From Clostridium sp. CAG:967 (lineage in GTDB: Bacteria > Cyanobacteriota > Vampirovibrionia > Gastranaerophilales > Gastranaerophilaceae), in the NCBI GenBank assembly GCA_000433095.1, contig HF991453.1:1-35367 (forward strand): 35,367 nucleotides of DNA, written 5' to 3'. Positions within the stretch are counted from its first letter, which is position 1. Each line of letters begins with the position of its first letter. The position numbers were made by a program, and so were the translations under genes. Shown here one piece after another: positions 22,449-31,039 of the stretch. The notes under the pieces are model-generated. The model did not search any database and was not told the DNA's origin. It saw only the letters and a list, made by a program, of their open reading frames with translations.

Positions 22449-24810
22449 AATTGAGTTCTTTCGTAATCCTGTTAAAATTTTGTTCGCCCATTCTGATTTT
22501 TAAATCATTAATACGCATTTCAATTTTTAAAATATTATCTCTTGTAAAGTTGTTAATTGACATCTTGTGAGCAATAATATAATTTCTCAATGCCTGTTCA
22601 AAATCTTTTTTATTAAAGTAAAAGTCACCTAAAGCAACATTTGACGATGCTATATAAAAAGGTTCATTAAGTTCTACAGCACAAGCCTTTGCTCGTTTCA
22701 GATAATCTAGTGCTTTTTGCGGATTTCTTACTGTCAAAATTTCAGCAAGCTTCATTGCAGAAATATAAATTCCGTTATTGTTTTTGGTTAATTCGTCAAG
22801 TCTTAAACTTTCCGTTAAATACTTAACCGCAGAATCGGATTTTCCTTCTTCATCGTATATAGTTGCAATATTTGTAAGCGCAGAAGAAAGGAAAGTATTG
22901 ATTTTCGGGTTCTGATTTATTTCAATGCACTTTTTATAATATTTAAGAGCATTTTCCAAATCTCCTTCTTCATCAAGATTAAGAGCATATTTGAAATACA
23001 ATTCGGCAAGAACATTTTTTTCCACACTGCCTGTAACAAGCTGCAAAGCATCTTTTATACTGCATCCGGTAATAGCTGCAAGCAGAAGTTTTGTCTTAAT
23101 CTTAAGATTATTTGACACATCTTCTGCCTCAATTTCACGCAAAAGCTTTTCTGCAAGCTGACGTTTGAATGTTATGTAATAGATATTTGCAATTTCAAAT
23201 TTGCTTTCATTAATCTTTTCGTTATCACCGGCAGAACTAAAAAATTCCATTGCCAATTCATAATATTTTAACGAATTAAACCAGTCAGAAAGGTTCTTAA
23301 ATGCTTCTGCCAGTTTTGTGTAAAGCATCGGTAAAAATGTGTAGTAGTCTTCATCTGTATTCATTGTCAAAGCTTTTTGATAAATCATTACAACTTTTTT
23401 AAAATCGTAATTTTGTTCTTCCTTTTTAGCAAGATTTATAAGTTCAACAAGCGACAGCTTCTTAATTTCTTCCAGATCCTTGCTTTTCTTGTCAGCTATA
23501 TTAATAAAAGAATTAATAGAATTTGCAATTTTGTTCATTATTGCATTTTCTTCTGCCTCTGTCTCAAATACGAAAGAAATAGTCCTTATTTTTTCATCTT
23601 TCTCCTGTTTTGTTTCAGGAATTTTTTCTTCAAATTTTTGTTCGGCAAATTGCACACCCGGCACCGGTTTGTTAGGCAAAACAGGCTTTCTGGGAAGGAA
23701 AAGCGTATGATATTCTATTTCTTTTCTCATTGTCTGGCGTGATATAAGCAAATCTCTTTCCAGAGGCTTCAGCGGCAATTGCGTGTTATACAAATCAACA
23801 CAGCTTTTATGAATTTTAACGGCAATATTTTCTGCAATAGAATTTTCCGCTATTTCCTTATAATAATCCTGCAAATATATCATTGAACCTTCTCTGGTCA
23901 ATACAAGATTATCAACAAAATAAGCAATCTTATCCGCATCATAAAGGTTGAGTGTCTGTAAAAGCTTAACGCTGACAGGATGACGCATAACCGTAAGAAA
24001 TCTCAATAAATGACCGCTTACAGGATCAACAAGAGCCAGAGCTTCACGCAAAATAAAATCATTAAATGTTAAAAAGCTCTTTGTATAACCTGATAAAAAT
24101 TCGGTCATATTAAGTTTTCGTATCTGCATAATTTTAATGGAAAGCGTTGTATAAAAATAATATCCTCTTGAATATTTATACAACTCGTCAGATATAGGAC
24201 CAATCTGCTTAAAGTCCTCTGCTTTTAAATACCTTTCAAATATACCTTTTTCTAAAGCACTGACGGAAACCCTGTCGTATGGTATTTTAAAATCAGAGTA
24301 ATCAAATTTTCTGCTTATAATAATAATTTTAATATTAGGAGATTTTGAAAGGTGTTCGATAAAACTCAAAATTTCAGTTTTATTGTCTTTCAAAACCTGT
24401 TCAAATGAATTAATAACAATAACAACAGGATTGTGAACAGACTGAAAATAAGCATTAATCTTCTGCGTAAAGTTTTCAGACCTTGCCTTTGGAGTTTCAA
24501 TCACATTTTGCGCAGTAAGCTTTCTGAAAATATCAAAAAACTCAAGCAAAATATCATCAAGAACTGTTGTTTCAAAGCAGTTATATTTTAAAGTTACGGT
24601 ATCGGATTTTAAAAATGAAAGCGCCTGATTTACAACAAGCACCTTACCCGTTCCGAGAAATCCGTTTACAAGAAGCAGCCTGTTATCTGACTTAAAGAAA
24701 TTAAGTATTTTTTCAATTTGATTAACATTATTTTCAAGAAGAAAAGGATTAACTCCGATATCTTGTTTTAGTATAGTCTTTTTGTCTGCTACTTCATCAA
24801 TAAATTCCAT
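22438..24810 (-). CDS. P-loop NTPase-like protein with TPR repeats
   Basis: A 790-residue protein. Residues 25-330 look like a STAND/AAA-type NTPase module: LLLVNGFLGTGKVLVVNQAL (P-loop at 50-57), a Walker-B-like strand PVVIVINSFEQVL (128-140) and a sensor-like NIKIIIISRKF. The key residues deviate: the P-loop ends GKV instead of GK(S/T), and the Walker B acidic residue is replaced by Asn-Ser before Glu. A helical middle is followed by a linker rich in Lys/Pro (about 375-410) and then TPR repeats from about 465 to 770 (for example NALKYYKKCIEINQNPK and DYLKRAKACAVELNEP). Such proteins act as signalling or scaffold hubs. No Shine-Dalgarno sequence before the ATG; a -10-like hexamer ends 6 bases upstream. 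Ligand and partners are unknown. Confidence 0.82.
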   Translation of the reverse strand: MEFIDEVADKKTILKQDIGVNPFLLENNVNQIEKILNFFKSDNRLLLVNGFLGTGKVLVVNQALSFLKSDTVTLKYNCFETTVLDDILLEFFDIFRKLTAQNVIETPKARSENFTQKINAYFQSVHNPVVIVINSFEQVLKDNKTEILSFIEHLSKSPNIKIIIISRKFDYSDFKIPYDRVSVSALEKGIFERYLKAEDFKQIGPISDELYKYSRGYYFYTTLSIKIMQIRKLNMTEFLSGYTKSFLTFNDFILREALALVDPVSGHLLRFLTVMRHPVSVKLLQTLNLYDADKIAYFVDNLVLTREGSMIYLQDYYKEIAENSIAENIAVKIHKSCVDLYNTQLPLKPLERDLLISRQTMRKEIEYHTLFLPRKPVLPNKPVPGVQFAEQKFEEKIPETKQEKDEKIRTISFVFETEAEENAIMNKIANSINSFINIADKKSKDLEEIKKLSLVELINLAKKEEQNYDFKKVVMIYQKALTMNTDEDYYTFLPMLYTKLAEAFKNLSDWFNSLKYYELAMEFFSSAGDNEKINESKFEIANIYYITFKRQLAEKLLREIEAEDVSNNLKIKTKLLLAAITGCSIKDALQLVTGSVEKNVLAELYFKYALNLDEEGDLENALKYYKKCIEINQNPKINTFLSSALTNIATIYDEEGKSDSAVKYLTESLRLDELTKNNNGIYISAMKLAEILTVRNPQKALDYLKRAKACAVELNEPFYIASSNVALGDFYFNKKDFEQALRNYIIAHKMSINNFTRDNILKIEMRINDLKIRMGEQNFNRITKELNYAK

Positions 24811-24816
24811 AAAGCT

Positions 24817-24845
24817 ATATTAATAGATTTCTTAAAATTTTGCAA
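24817..24845 (-). promoter_or_regulatory. promoter of the TPR/P-loop gene (possible leaderless mRNA)
   Basis: On the minus strand TTGCAA (24845-24840), 17 bases, TAATAT (24822-24817), then 6 bases to the ATG at 24810. TTGCAA is a palindrome, so the same six bases can serve the plus-strand promoter. Confidence 0.5.
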
Positions 24846-24868
24846 ATCAAATATTTTTATAGTACACT
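24840..24868 (+). promoter_or_regulatory. promoter of the 34-residue peptide/EnvC/LptD operon
   Basis: On the plus strand the same TTGCAA (24840-24845) is followed after 17 bases by TACACT (24863-24868). Transcription would start near 24875, leaving about 26 bases before the ATG at 24901 with an AAGGGGA ribosome site. Confidence 0.42.
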
Positions 24869-24900
24869 CTAATTATAACAGTAAACTAAGGGGAAACAGG

Positions 24901-25005
24901 ATGGAATTTTTTAGAAAACACCAAAAAGCAATTGTAGCAATTATTGCAATAACTTTCATTGCATGGACTGTTGGTTTAATGATGTTGCCTCTTGTTATTA
25001 AATAG
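24901..25005 (+). CDS. 34-residue single-pass membrane peptide
   Basis: A short gene encoding MEFFRKHQKAIVAIIAITF followed by IAWTVGLMMLPLVIK. It has a basic/amphipathic start, one transmembrane helix of about 20 residues, and a short polar end. An AAGGGGA ribosome site is well spaced from the ATG, and the EnvC-like gene starts 7 bases after its stop, so it is the first gene of that operon. The RKHQKAIVAIIAITF segment resembles the N-terminal anchor of SurA/PpiD-type proteins, but no chaperone domain follows, and there is a clean stop. It may be an independent small envelope protein. Confidence 0.65.
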   Translation: MEFFRKHQKAIVAIIAITFIAWTVGLMMLPLVIK

Positions 25006-25012
25006 GTAGATA

Positions 25013-26137
25013 GTGGATATACATAAATTTATAAAAAAAATATTTATAGTATTCATGGCGTTGCTTATAGGTAATATAAGCTTAATTGCCGATGCAAACC
25101 AGTTGAAAACAATACAACAGAAACAAAAAGTTACCCATGAAAAAATTAAACGCTTAAAAGTTCTTGAACACTTGGAAAAAAATAAGTTATACAAAAACCA
25201 GCAAAAACTTGAACAGGCATCAAGCAACCTGCAATATTCCAAAAACCAGTACTCTTCACTTGAAAACCAGCTTGCACAAATGGAAAGAGAATTGACTGCT
25301 TCCGTTGCGGAATTTAATAATGCCAACATTCAAATGCGCAAGAGAATAAGACAGGTTTACAAAAACCAGAGAACAGGTATGTTCCAGCTTATCTTAACAG
25401 CTAAAGATTTAAACTCTTTACTTGATGTAGTTTATTTTGAAAAAATAGTCCTGAAAAAAGATTACGCAAGAATGATGACTATAAAAGCCAAGTCACAAAA
25501 AATAGCCATGATGAAGAAAAACATTGAGGCTAAAAAGATTGCACTTGCCCAATCAATTCAATCAATAAATTCTCAGCAAAAGAATATTAAATACGCAATT
25601 GCACAAAACCAAAACATGATAAACAAATACAAAACCGACCGTAAAACTTATGAAAGAGCTGAACGTGAACTTGCACGCCAATCAGCAAGTATTCAAAACA
25701 TGATTGCACGTAACAAAGGATCTTCAACCGTAAAAATCTCTTCAACAGGTTTTATGCGTCCGATTAGCGGAAGAATAACTTCTCCTTTCGGCTGGAGAAC
25801 GCATCCGATATTTAACAGCAGAACTTTCCACTCAGGTGTAGATATAGCAGGTCCTAACAGAGGCAGCATAAGAGCATCAAACTCAGGAAAAGTAATTTAT
25901 TCAGGCTGGTACGGCGGGTACGGAAAAGTTGTTATACTTGACCATGGTAGTGTAAACGGACGTCCTATAACAACGCTTTATGCCCATATGTCTTCAATAA
26001 AAGTTTCTCAGGGACAATTTGTAAATAAAGGAGATGTTGTAGGTTTTGAAGGTACTACAGGGTACAGTACAGGACCACATGTACACTTTGAAGTAAGGGT
26101 TAACGGCAAACCTAATAACCCGTTAAATTATATTTAA
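25013..26137 (+). CDS. EnvC/NlpD-like M23 peptidoglycan-hydrolase factor
   Basis: A 374-residue exported protein. The GTG start gives a basic signal sequence (MDIHKFIKKIFIVFMALLIGNISLIADA). Residues 30-240 form a long coiled coil (QLKTIQQKQKVTHEKIKRLK..., with heptad-like Lys/Leu/Gln), and the C-terminal third is an M23 (LytM) domain: RITSPFGWRTHP, HSGVD (H273, D277), LYAHMS (H325), and the HVH pair H356/H358. The metal ligands H273, D277 and H358 are present, so unlike E. coli EnvC it may be catalytically active against cell-wall peptides. EnvC-like proteins act in the periplasm to activate or perform septal wall cleavage. It sits 15 bases before lptD. The M23 assignment is firm; EnvC versus another coiled-coil M23 protein is less certain. 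Confidence 0.88.
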   Translation: MDIHKFIKKIFIVFMALLIGNISLIADANQLKTIQQKQKVTHEKIKRLKVLEHLEKNKLYKNQQKLEQASSNLQYSKNQYSSLENQLAQMERELTASVAEFNNANIQMRKRIRQVYKNQRTGMFQLILTAKDLNSLLDVVYFEKIVLKKDYARMMTIKAKSQKIAMMKKNIEAKKIALAQSIQSINSQQKNIKYAIAQNQNMINKYKTDRKTYERAERELARQSASIQNMIARNKGSSTVKISSTGFMRPISGRITSPFGWRTHPIFNSRTFHSGVDIAGPNRGSIRASNSGKVIYSGWYGGYGKVVILDHGSVNGRPITTLYAHMSSIKVSQGQFVNKGDVVGFEGTTGYSTGPHVHFEVRVNGKPNNPLNYI

Positions 26138-26152
26138 ATATAAGGGAAGAAA

Positions 26153-28354
26153 TTGAAAAAGTATTTATTAATAACAGCTTTAATATTAACAGCAACAACT
26201 CAGTCTGTAATGTCTGCGGAGTTATTCAACAGTCCCGAAGAACTTGAAAACTTCCATGATAACTTCTACGAATCTCCAATGATGCCTATTCCTGAAGTGA
26301 AATACACTGAGCAGGAACCTCGTGAAATAAAAGGAATGCCTTTATTCAAAAAAACACGTATAAAAATGACTAATTATTTTCGTGAAAAGAATTACAAGGA
26401 AACACAAAAACTTTTAGAGAAAGAAAAGGCAGAACAGGCAAGACTTGAAGCGGAAGAAAACGAAAAACTTAATAAAGAATTAAATATTAATTTTCAATCA
26501 AATAACGAGTCCAAATCCAAGATTAAAACCGAGATTGAAGAAGCAACATCTATTCCGGACGAAACACTGGAACTGTCAGGCGGAGTTCAGGAACGTGTAA
26601 CTCCGAATGATGCACTGCTTGATGCTGATAACATTGATTACGATGACGAAACAATGGATATTATTGCAACAGGTTCTCCTGTGCTCGTATTTCCGCCTCA
26701 AGAAACTACCATAAAAGCGGATAAAATAGTGTATAATCAGGCTTCAAATACTCTTAAAGCTTACGGTAATGTTAAAGTTATAAAAAGTGGTAATACGGTA
26801 AACGGCGACTTTATGCAAATTAATATGAATGAAGAAAATGCATTTATAGATAATTTAAACGCCAAACAAGCTTTTATGACCGTTAAATCAAGAAAATCCA
26901 AAATAGAAGGTGACAAAATCATTCTTTATGACGGAAAAATAGTTTCAGAAGATTCGTATATTTTGAACCTTCAAACAAAAATGATTGGCGGCAACCACTT
27001 CAACAGAATGATTATAGATGAAGATGACAGATCTTCAATCTCAACTTCTTTCGGTGAGGTCGGCGATACAGCAATTCATATCAAAGCAAAAGATATCATT
27101 GTTAACGCAAAAAAAGAACATGACACCTTCACTATGAAACAGGCTGACGTTTATTATGGCGATTATAAACTGTTTAGAATACCTTCCTTCACAGCTCATA
27201 CCAATAAAGGTCATGATTATTTTGAAGCAAATTATCCTGAATTTGGTTCACGTTCAAGAATTGGTATGTTTGCAGGTCCCGGCTTTGTATTTGATGTTCC
27301 TAACGGAGCAATCGTAAAGGCTATACCTTTTTTAAACTATAAAGATAAAATCGGTGTCGGCGGAGCTTTAAAATACAGAAGCGCTACAAACTACACTGAC
27401 TTTATGTACGGTTCATCCAACGATACTTTTGTATTAAAAGGTAAACAATATTTAGACGATAAATTATATATGCAATACGGTGCAAATTCATATATGGATG
27501 AATGGTTCTTTGGTCGTAGAATGCCCAAATACAGTGTTGAATTGATTTATGATGACAGAACAAAAATTCCAAGTACAATCAAAGAAGGTTATGACCTGAA
27601 TTTCAGACATCGTGCAAGTATCGGTTATATGCAGAATAACGATATTAACAGATACGGAGAAAGATTGCCGGCATCAGATATGGGAACAACAAGATTTAAA
27701 TACATGGCAGAAGCACGACAGTCATTATTTAATTATGGCAATAGAGAAGAATTAAAATTTATTAACCTGTCACTGGTAACACAAGGAAGTGCAGCACTTT
27801 ACGGTAACGGAGATATGCAATTTCTGGGAAGAATAGGTCCAGCCGTGCATACTCAATACAAATATTGGATGCAGGATATAGGTTTCTTTGCATCTGCTTA
27901 TCAAGACGGAACTCCTATGGCAAGATATGATGCATACAGATACGGTCATGCTAACGTTTATATAAGAGAAGCTATAAGAGTTCATAAGTATTTAACTCTT
28001 GCCTGGTCAGGTTCGCTGACAATGACAGGAGATTCTCCAAACGGTGATATGTTTCAGGAAAACTCTTTTATTTTAGCATTCGGACCTGATGATTTTAAAG
28101 TAAATGTAGGTTATGACTGTGTTCGTAAACAAACATATTTTTCTTTTGTAGTTGCAATGGATACAAAAGGTTCAAGCGTTGAATATGAAAAAATGGAAAT
28201 TAAAAATCCTGACAGATTAGGAAAGAAAGATAAAGAGCAGGAAAAACTGATTGTTTATGATCAGGAAAACCCGACCAATGCAAAAGGTCCTGCTAAAAAA
28301 ATGATGTACGCAGAAGTAATAGATATTGAAGATCCTAATAGAGAACAAATCTAA
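26153..28354 (+). CDS. lptD: LPS-assembly protein LptD (OstA-type)
   Basis: A 733-residue outer-membrane protein that inserts LPS into the outer leaflet. The start is a TTG with AGGGAAG as ribosome site, giving a signal peptide MKKYLLITALILTATTQSVMSA. Residues about 30-120 are charged and coiled (EKEKAEQARLEAEENEKLNKE). The LptA/OstA-like beta-jellyroll follows (about 150-260) with LLDADNIDYDDETMDIIATG and ETTIKADKIVYNQASNTLKAYGNV. The C-terminal two-thirds are beta-barrel-like, alternating hydrophobic and polar residues with many aromatics. It overlaps the aldolase gene by one base (TAATG). The usual LptD has two conserved cysteine pairs; few cysteines are visible here. Confidence 0.85.
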   Translation: MKKYLLITALILTATTQSVMSAELFNSPEELENFHDNFYESPMMPIPEVKYTEQEPREIKGMPLFKKTRIKMTNYFREKNYKETQKLLEKEKAEQARLEAEENEKLNKELNINFQSNNESKSKIKTEIEEATSIPDETLELSGGVQERVTPNDALLDADNIDYDDETMDIIATGSPVLVFPPQETTIKADKIVYNQASNTLKAYGNVKVIKSGNTVNGDFMQINMNEENAFIDNLNAKQAFMTVKSRKSKIEGDKIILYDGKIVSEDSYILNLQTKMIGGNHFNRMIIDEDDRSSISTSFGEVGDTAIHIKAKDIIVNAKKEHDTFTMKQADVYYGDYKLFRIPSFTAHTNKGHDYFEANYPEFGSRSRIGMFAGPGFVFDVPNGAIVKAIPFLNYKDKIGVGGALKYRSATNYTDFMYGSSNDTFVLKGKQYLDDKLYMQYGANSYMDEWFFGRRMPKYSVELIYDDRTKIPSTIKEGYDLNFRHRASIGYMQNNDINRYGERLPASDMGTTRFKYMAEARQSLFNYGNREELKFINLSLVTQGSAALYGNGDMQFLGRIGPAVHTQYKYWMQDIGFFASAYQDGTPMARYDAYRYGHANVYIREAIRVHKYLTLAWSGSLTMTGDSPNGDMFQENSFILAFGPDDFKVNVGYDCVRKQTYFSFVVAMDTKGSSVEYEKMEIKNPDRLGKKDKEQEKLIVYDQENPTNAKGPAKKMMYAEVIDIEDPNREQI

Positions 28355-28980
28355 TGACAAAACTGGAAGAACTCAAAAAAGAAATAATTGAATATGGAAA
28401 ACTTGCAGGAATAAAAAATTTCACACCGGGTTATTCCGGTAATTTTTCAGCACGTTATGAAGATAAAATATTAATCACTTCATCAGGTTCTGCTAACGGA
28501 TATCTGTGTGAAGATGAAATAGTTTTGATTGATTTTAACGGTAACGTGGTTGAAGGAAATAAAAAAGCATCTTCAGAAAAAATGCTTCATGTTGAATTTT
28601 ATAAACAAAGACCTGACGTAAATTACATAATCCATGTGCATTCACCTTATTTAAGTTCGTTTGCCTGCTGTAGAATACCTTTGGATGAACCTGTTATGGC
28701 AGAAAACGTATTCTATTTCGGTCAAATTCCTTTAGCTGAATACGGTTTACCCGGTTCTTATGATTTGGTTGAAAAAACTGCTAAGTATTTTAAAGACTAC
28801 AATGCAGTATTAATGGCAAATCACGGTTTCATTGTAGGTGACAAAACCATAAAAGATGCATTTTTAAAACTGGAACTTGCCGAATCTTATGCACAGGTTG
28901 CACTTAATACAAAAATATTGGGCGGAGCTGTTTTGTTTACGGATAAAGAAGTTGATGAAATAAATTCACTGAAAAATTAG
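28354..28980 (+). CDS. class II aldolase/adducin-family protein
   Basis: A 208-residue zinc-dependent class II aldolase of the FucA/AraD/MtnB superfamily. The metal and catalytic residues are in place: E75 (SSEK), H94 and H96 (HVHS) and H157 (NHG), with the GNFSAR substrate-phosphate loop near the N-terminus (FTPGYSGNFSAR). Members cleave or make sugar phosphates (fuculose-1-phosphate, ribulose-5-phosphate epimerisation) or dehydrate methylthioribulose-1-phosphate; the substrate cannot be told from sequence. Its ATG overlaps the lptD stop, and lpxI follows 42 bases later, so it is embedded in an outer-membrane biogenesis operon. A link to LPS sugar supply is possible but unproven. Confidence 0.88.
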   Translation: MTKLEELKKEIIEYGKLAGIKNFTPGYSGNFSARYEDKILITSSGSANGYLCEDEIVLIDFNGNVVEGNKKASSEKMLHVEFYKQRPDVNYIIHVHSPYLSSFACCRIPLDEPVMAENVFYFGQIPLAEYGLPGSYDLVEKTAKYFKDYNAVLMANHGFIVGDKTIKDAFLKLELAESYAQVALNTKILGGAVLFTDKEVDEINSLKN

Positions 28981-28992
28981 TTGTGATATAAT
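28965..28992 (+). promoter_or_regulatory. possible internal promoter for lpxI-lpxB
   Basis: TTCACT (28965-28970), 16 bases, TATAAT (28987-28992). Transcription would start near 28999, with about 24 bases of leader holding an AGAGGAAG ribosome site before the GTG at 29023. Confidence 0.42.
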
Positions 28993-29022
28993 AAGAAAAA
29001 TAGTAAAAGAGGAAGTATAAAA

Positions 29023-29838
29023 GTGTCAATAATGTTAGAAAATAAACAGGGATTAATTGCAGGAGACGGAACTTTACCGGTTAAAATGGCTCAATACGCT
29101 AAAGAAAACGGTTTTGAAGTAATTTGTATTTCACTGGCAAATGATAATTTAAGACAATTAAAAAAATACTGTTCTAAAATATATTCCTGCCACCCGGGCG
29201 AAGTAAACAAAATTGAAAAAATACTAAAAGATGAAGAAATCAAACAGGCAACATTTCTTGGAAAAGTCCACAAAAGAGTTTTACTTCAACTGCATAAATT
29301 TGATGCAAAAGCAATTGAGCTTTTAAAAGAAGCTCAAAGACTTAATGATGATGAAGTAATGCTAATGATTGTAAAAGAATTTGAAAAACTCGGCATTACA
29401 GTTCTTGACCAGACTATTTTTATCAAAAACCTAATGATACCATCAGGAGTTCTGGGCAAGTTGAAACCGACAAAAGAACAGATGGAAGATGTAAATTACG
29501 GTTTTTGGCTAGCAAAAGAAATGGGCAAAATTGATGTCGGACAATCGGTTGTAATAAAAGATAAAATGATTATGGCAGTCGAAGCAATTGAAGGAACTGA
29601 TATGTGTATAAAACGTGGTTCTAAACTGGCGAAGAAAAATGCCGTAGTTGTAAAAGTTTCAAAACCTTCTCAAGATAAACGTTTTGACATACCTGCAATA
29701 GGATTGAGAACATTAAAAACAATGAAAAAATATAAAGCAGATTTGATAGCTGTTGAAGCTAATGAAACAATTATTGTAGATCAGGAAAAAGTAATTCAAT
29801 TCGCAGATGAAAATGATATTGTAATAATGGCTGTTTAA
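29023..29838 (+). CDS. lpxI: UDP-2,3-diacylglucosamine pyrophosphatase LpxI
   Basis: A 271-residue LpxI, the alternative to LpxH used in alphaproteobacteria, cyanobacteria-related and other lineages. It hydrolyses UDP-2,3-diacylglucosamine to lipid X in lipid A synthesis. The N-terminal domain (GLIAGDGTLPVKMAQYAKENG) and the C-terminal catalytic domain (VGQSVVIKDKMIMAVEAIEGTD, then KPSQDKRFDIPAIGLRTL) carry the family signatures. The start is a GTG with a strong AGAGGAAG site; an ATG three codons later is the alternative. lpxB, which uses the product, begins one base after its stop. Assignment is firm. Confidence 0.95.
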   Translation: MSIMLENKQGLIAGDGTLPVKMAQYAKENGFEVICISLANDNLRQLKKYCSKIYSCHPGEVNKIEKILKDEEIKQATFLGKVHKRVLLQLHKFDAKAIELLKEAQRLNDDEVMLMIVKEFEKLGITVLDQTIFIKNLMIPSGVLGKLKPTKEQMEDVNYGFWLAKEMGKIDVGQSVVIKDKMIMAVEAIEGTDMCIKRGSKLAKKNAVVVKVSKPSQDKRFDIPAIGLRTLKTMKKYKADLIAVEANETIIVDQEKVIQFADENDIVIMAV

Positions 29839-29839
29839 T

Positions 29840-30964
29840 ATGAAAAAACTATTTATTATAACAGGTGAATATTCAGGTGACATACACGCTTCTCATGTGG
29901 TAAAAGCCTTAAAAGCCATGACCCCTGATATTTTAATAGAAGGGGTTGGCGGAGAAAATCTGCGTAATGCCGGAGTCAAACTATTTTCTGATCAAAAGAA
30001 AATGGGCGCTGTGGGTTTAACTCCCAAAATCGTATTAGACCACTTTACTTTAGGCAAAAGAATAGTCGATTATCTTGTAAAGGATTTTAAACCTGATGCA
30101 GTGTTATTAATAGATTATGGTGTCTTCAATCTGAATATTTCCAAATTTTTGAAAAAAGCAGGAATAAAAGTGTTTTATTATATTCCGCCTCAGGTTTGGG
30201 CAAGCCGTAAATGGAGAATTAACACAATCAAAAAAAATATTGATGAAGTACTTTGTATCTTTCCTTTTGAAAAAGATATGTATGAAAGTTACGGCATAAA
30301 AACACATTACTGCGGTCATCCATTGGTTTCACAACTTGCGCCAAAAGCCGATAAAAATGATTTCTTTGAAAAACACGGACTTGATAAAAATAAAAAACTT
30401 GTATCAATATTCCCGGGCTCAAGAGTTTTTGAGCTTAAAAATCTGATGAAAGTTTTTATAAAAACAGCAGAAGAATTACAAAAAAAACATCCTGACTTGC
30501 AATTCTGTATATCTCATGCGCCGAATTTATCCGATGATGTTTATGATAAATATTTAAAAAAGACTGAATTTAAAGTTATAAAAGGAGAAAATCAGGCACT
30601 TTTAAGCGTATCGGATGCGTTAATTCTTGCATCCGGAACAGTCGCTTTAGAAGCGGCATTATACCGGACTCCTATGATTATATCTTACAGAGGTCCGTAT
30701 TTATTCTATCTTATTTATTTAATTGTAAGATGCATAAAACGGGTTTCATTGCCTAATATTATCGCAGACAAATATATAGTGCCAGAAATACTTCAAAGCA
30801 GCGTAACTGTATCAAATATTACATACCAAATAGAAAAACTTCTTTATGACAAAGAATACAGAGAAAACAATATTAAGGAACTCGGCAAAGTTAAATCTCT
30901 GTTATCAGACAAAGTTTCCTCAAAAGAAGCTGCAAAAGTAATTGCAGAAGCTTTTAAAGCGTAA
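29840..30964 (+). CDS. lpxB: lipid-A-disaccharide synthase
   Basis: A 374-residue LpxB, the GT19 glycosyltransferase that joins lipid X and UDP-diacylglucosamine into the lipid A disaccharide at the inner membrane. Markers are the N-terminal ITGEYSGDIHASHVVKAL, KPDAVLLIDYGVFNLNISKFLKKAGIKVFYYIPPQVWASR, VLCIFPFEKDMYESYGI, YCGHPLV, the SIFPGSRVFELK loop and the donor-site LILASGTVALEAALYRTPMII. The length is typical. It sits one base after lpxI, so the two are coupled. With lptD upstream this confirms an LPS outer membrane. Confidence 0.96.
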   Translation: MKKLFIITGEYSGDIHASHVVKALKAMTPDILIEGVGGENLRNAGVKLFSDQKKMGAVGLTPKIVLDHFTLGKRIVDYLVKDFKPDAVLLIDYGVFNLNISKFLKKAGIKVFYYIPPQVWASRKWRINTIKKNIDEVLCIFPFEKDMYESYGIKTHYCGHPLVSQLAPKADKNDFFEKHGLDKNKKLVSIFPGSRVFELKNLMKVFIKTAEELQKKHPDLQFCISHAPNLSDDVYDKYLKKTEFKVIKGENQALLSVSDALILASGTVALEAALYRTPMIISYRGPYLFYLIYLIVRCIKRVSLPNIIADKYIVPEILQSSVTVSNITYQIEKLLYDKEYRENNIKELGKVKSLLSDKVSSKEAAKVIAEAFKA

Positions 30965-30990
30965 TAATTCTTTATACAGTTAGCAATATT

Positions 30991-31019
30991 TTGCGTTTTC
31001 TGACGTTTATAAATATAAG
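30991..31019 (+). promoter_or_regulatory. weak promoter upstream of the 31040 gene
   Basis: TTGCGT (30991-30996), 17 bases, TATAAG (31014-31019), followed by about 14 bases to the likely start at the ATG. The -35 is poor. Confidence 0.33.
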
Positions 31020-31039
31020 ATAGTAAGCGTAAGAAAGTT

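Noticed and set aside
24901..25005. Truncated surA/ppiD pseudogene
   Set aside because: The frame has its own good ribosome site and clean stop, and no remnant of a chaperone domain follows in any frame before the next gene; an independent small protein is more likely.
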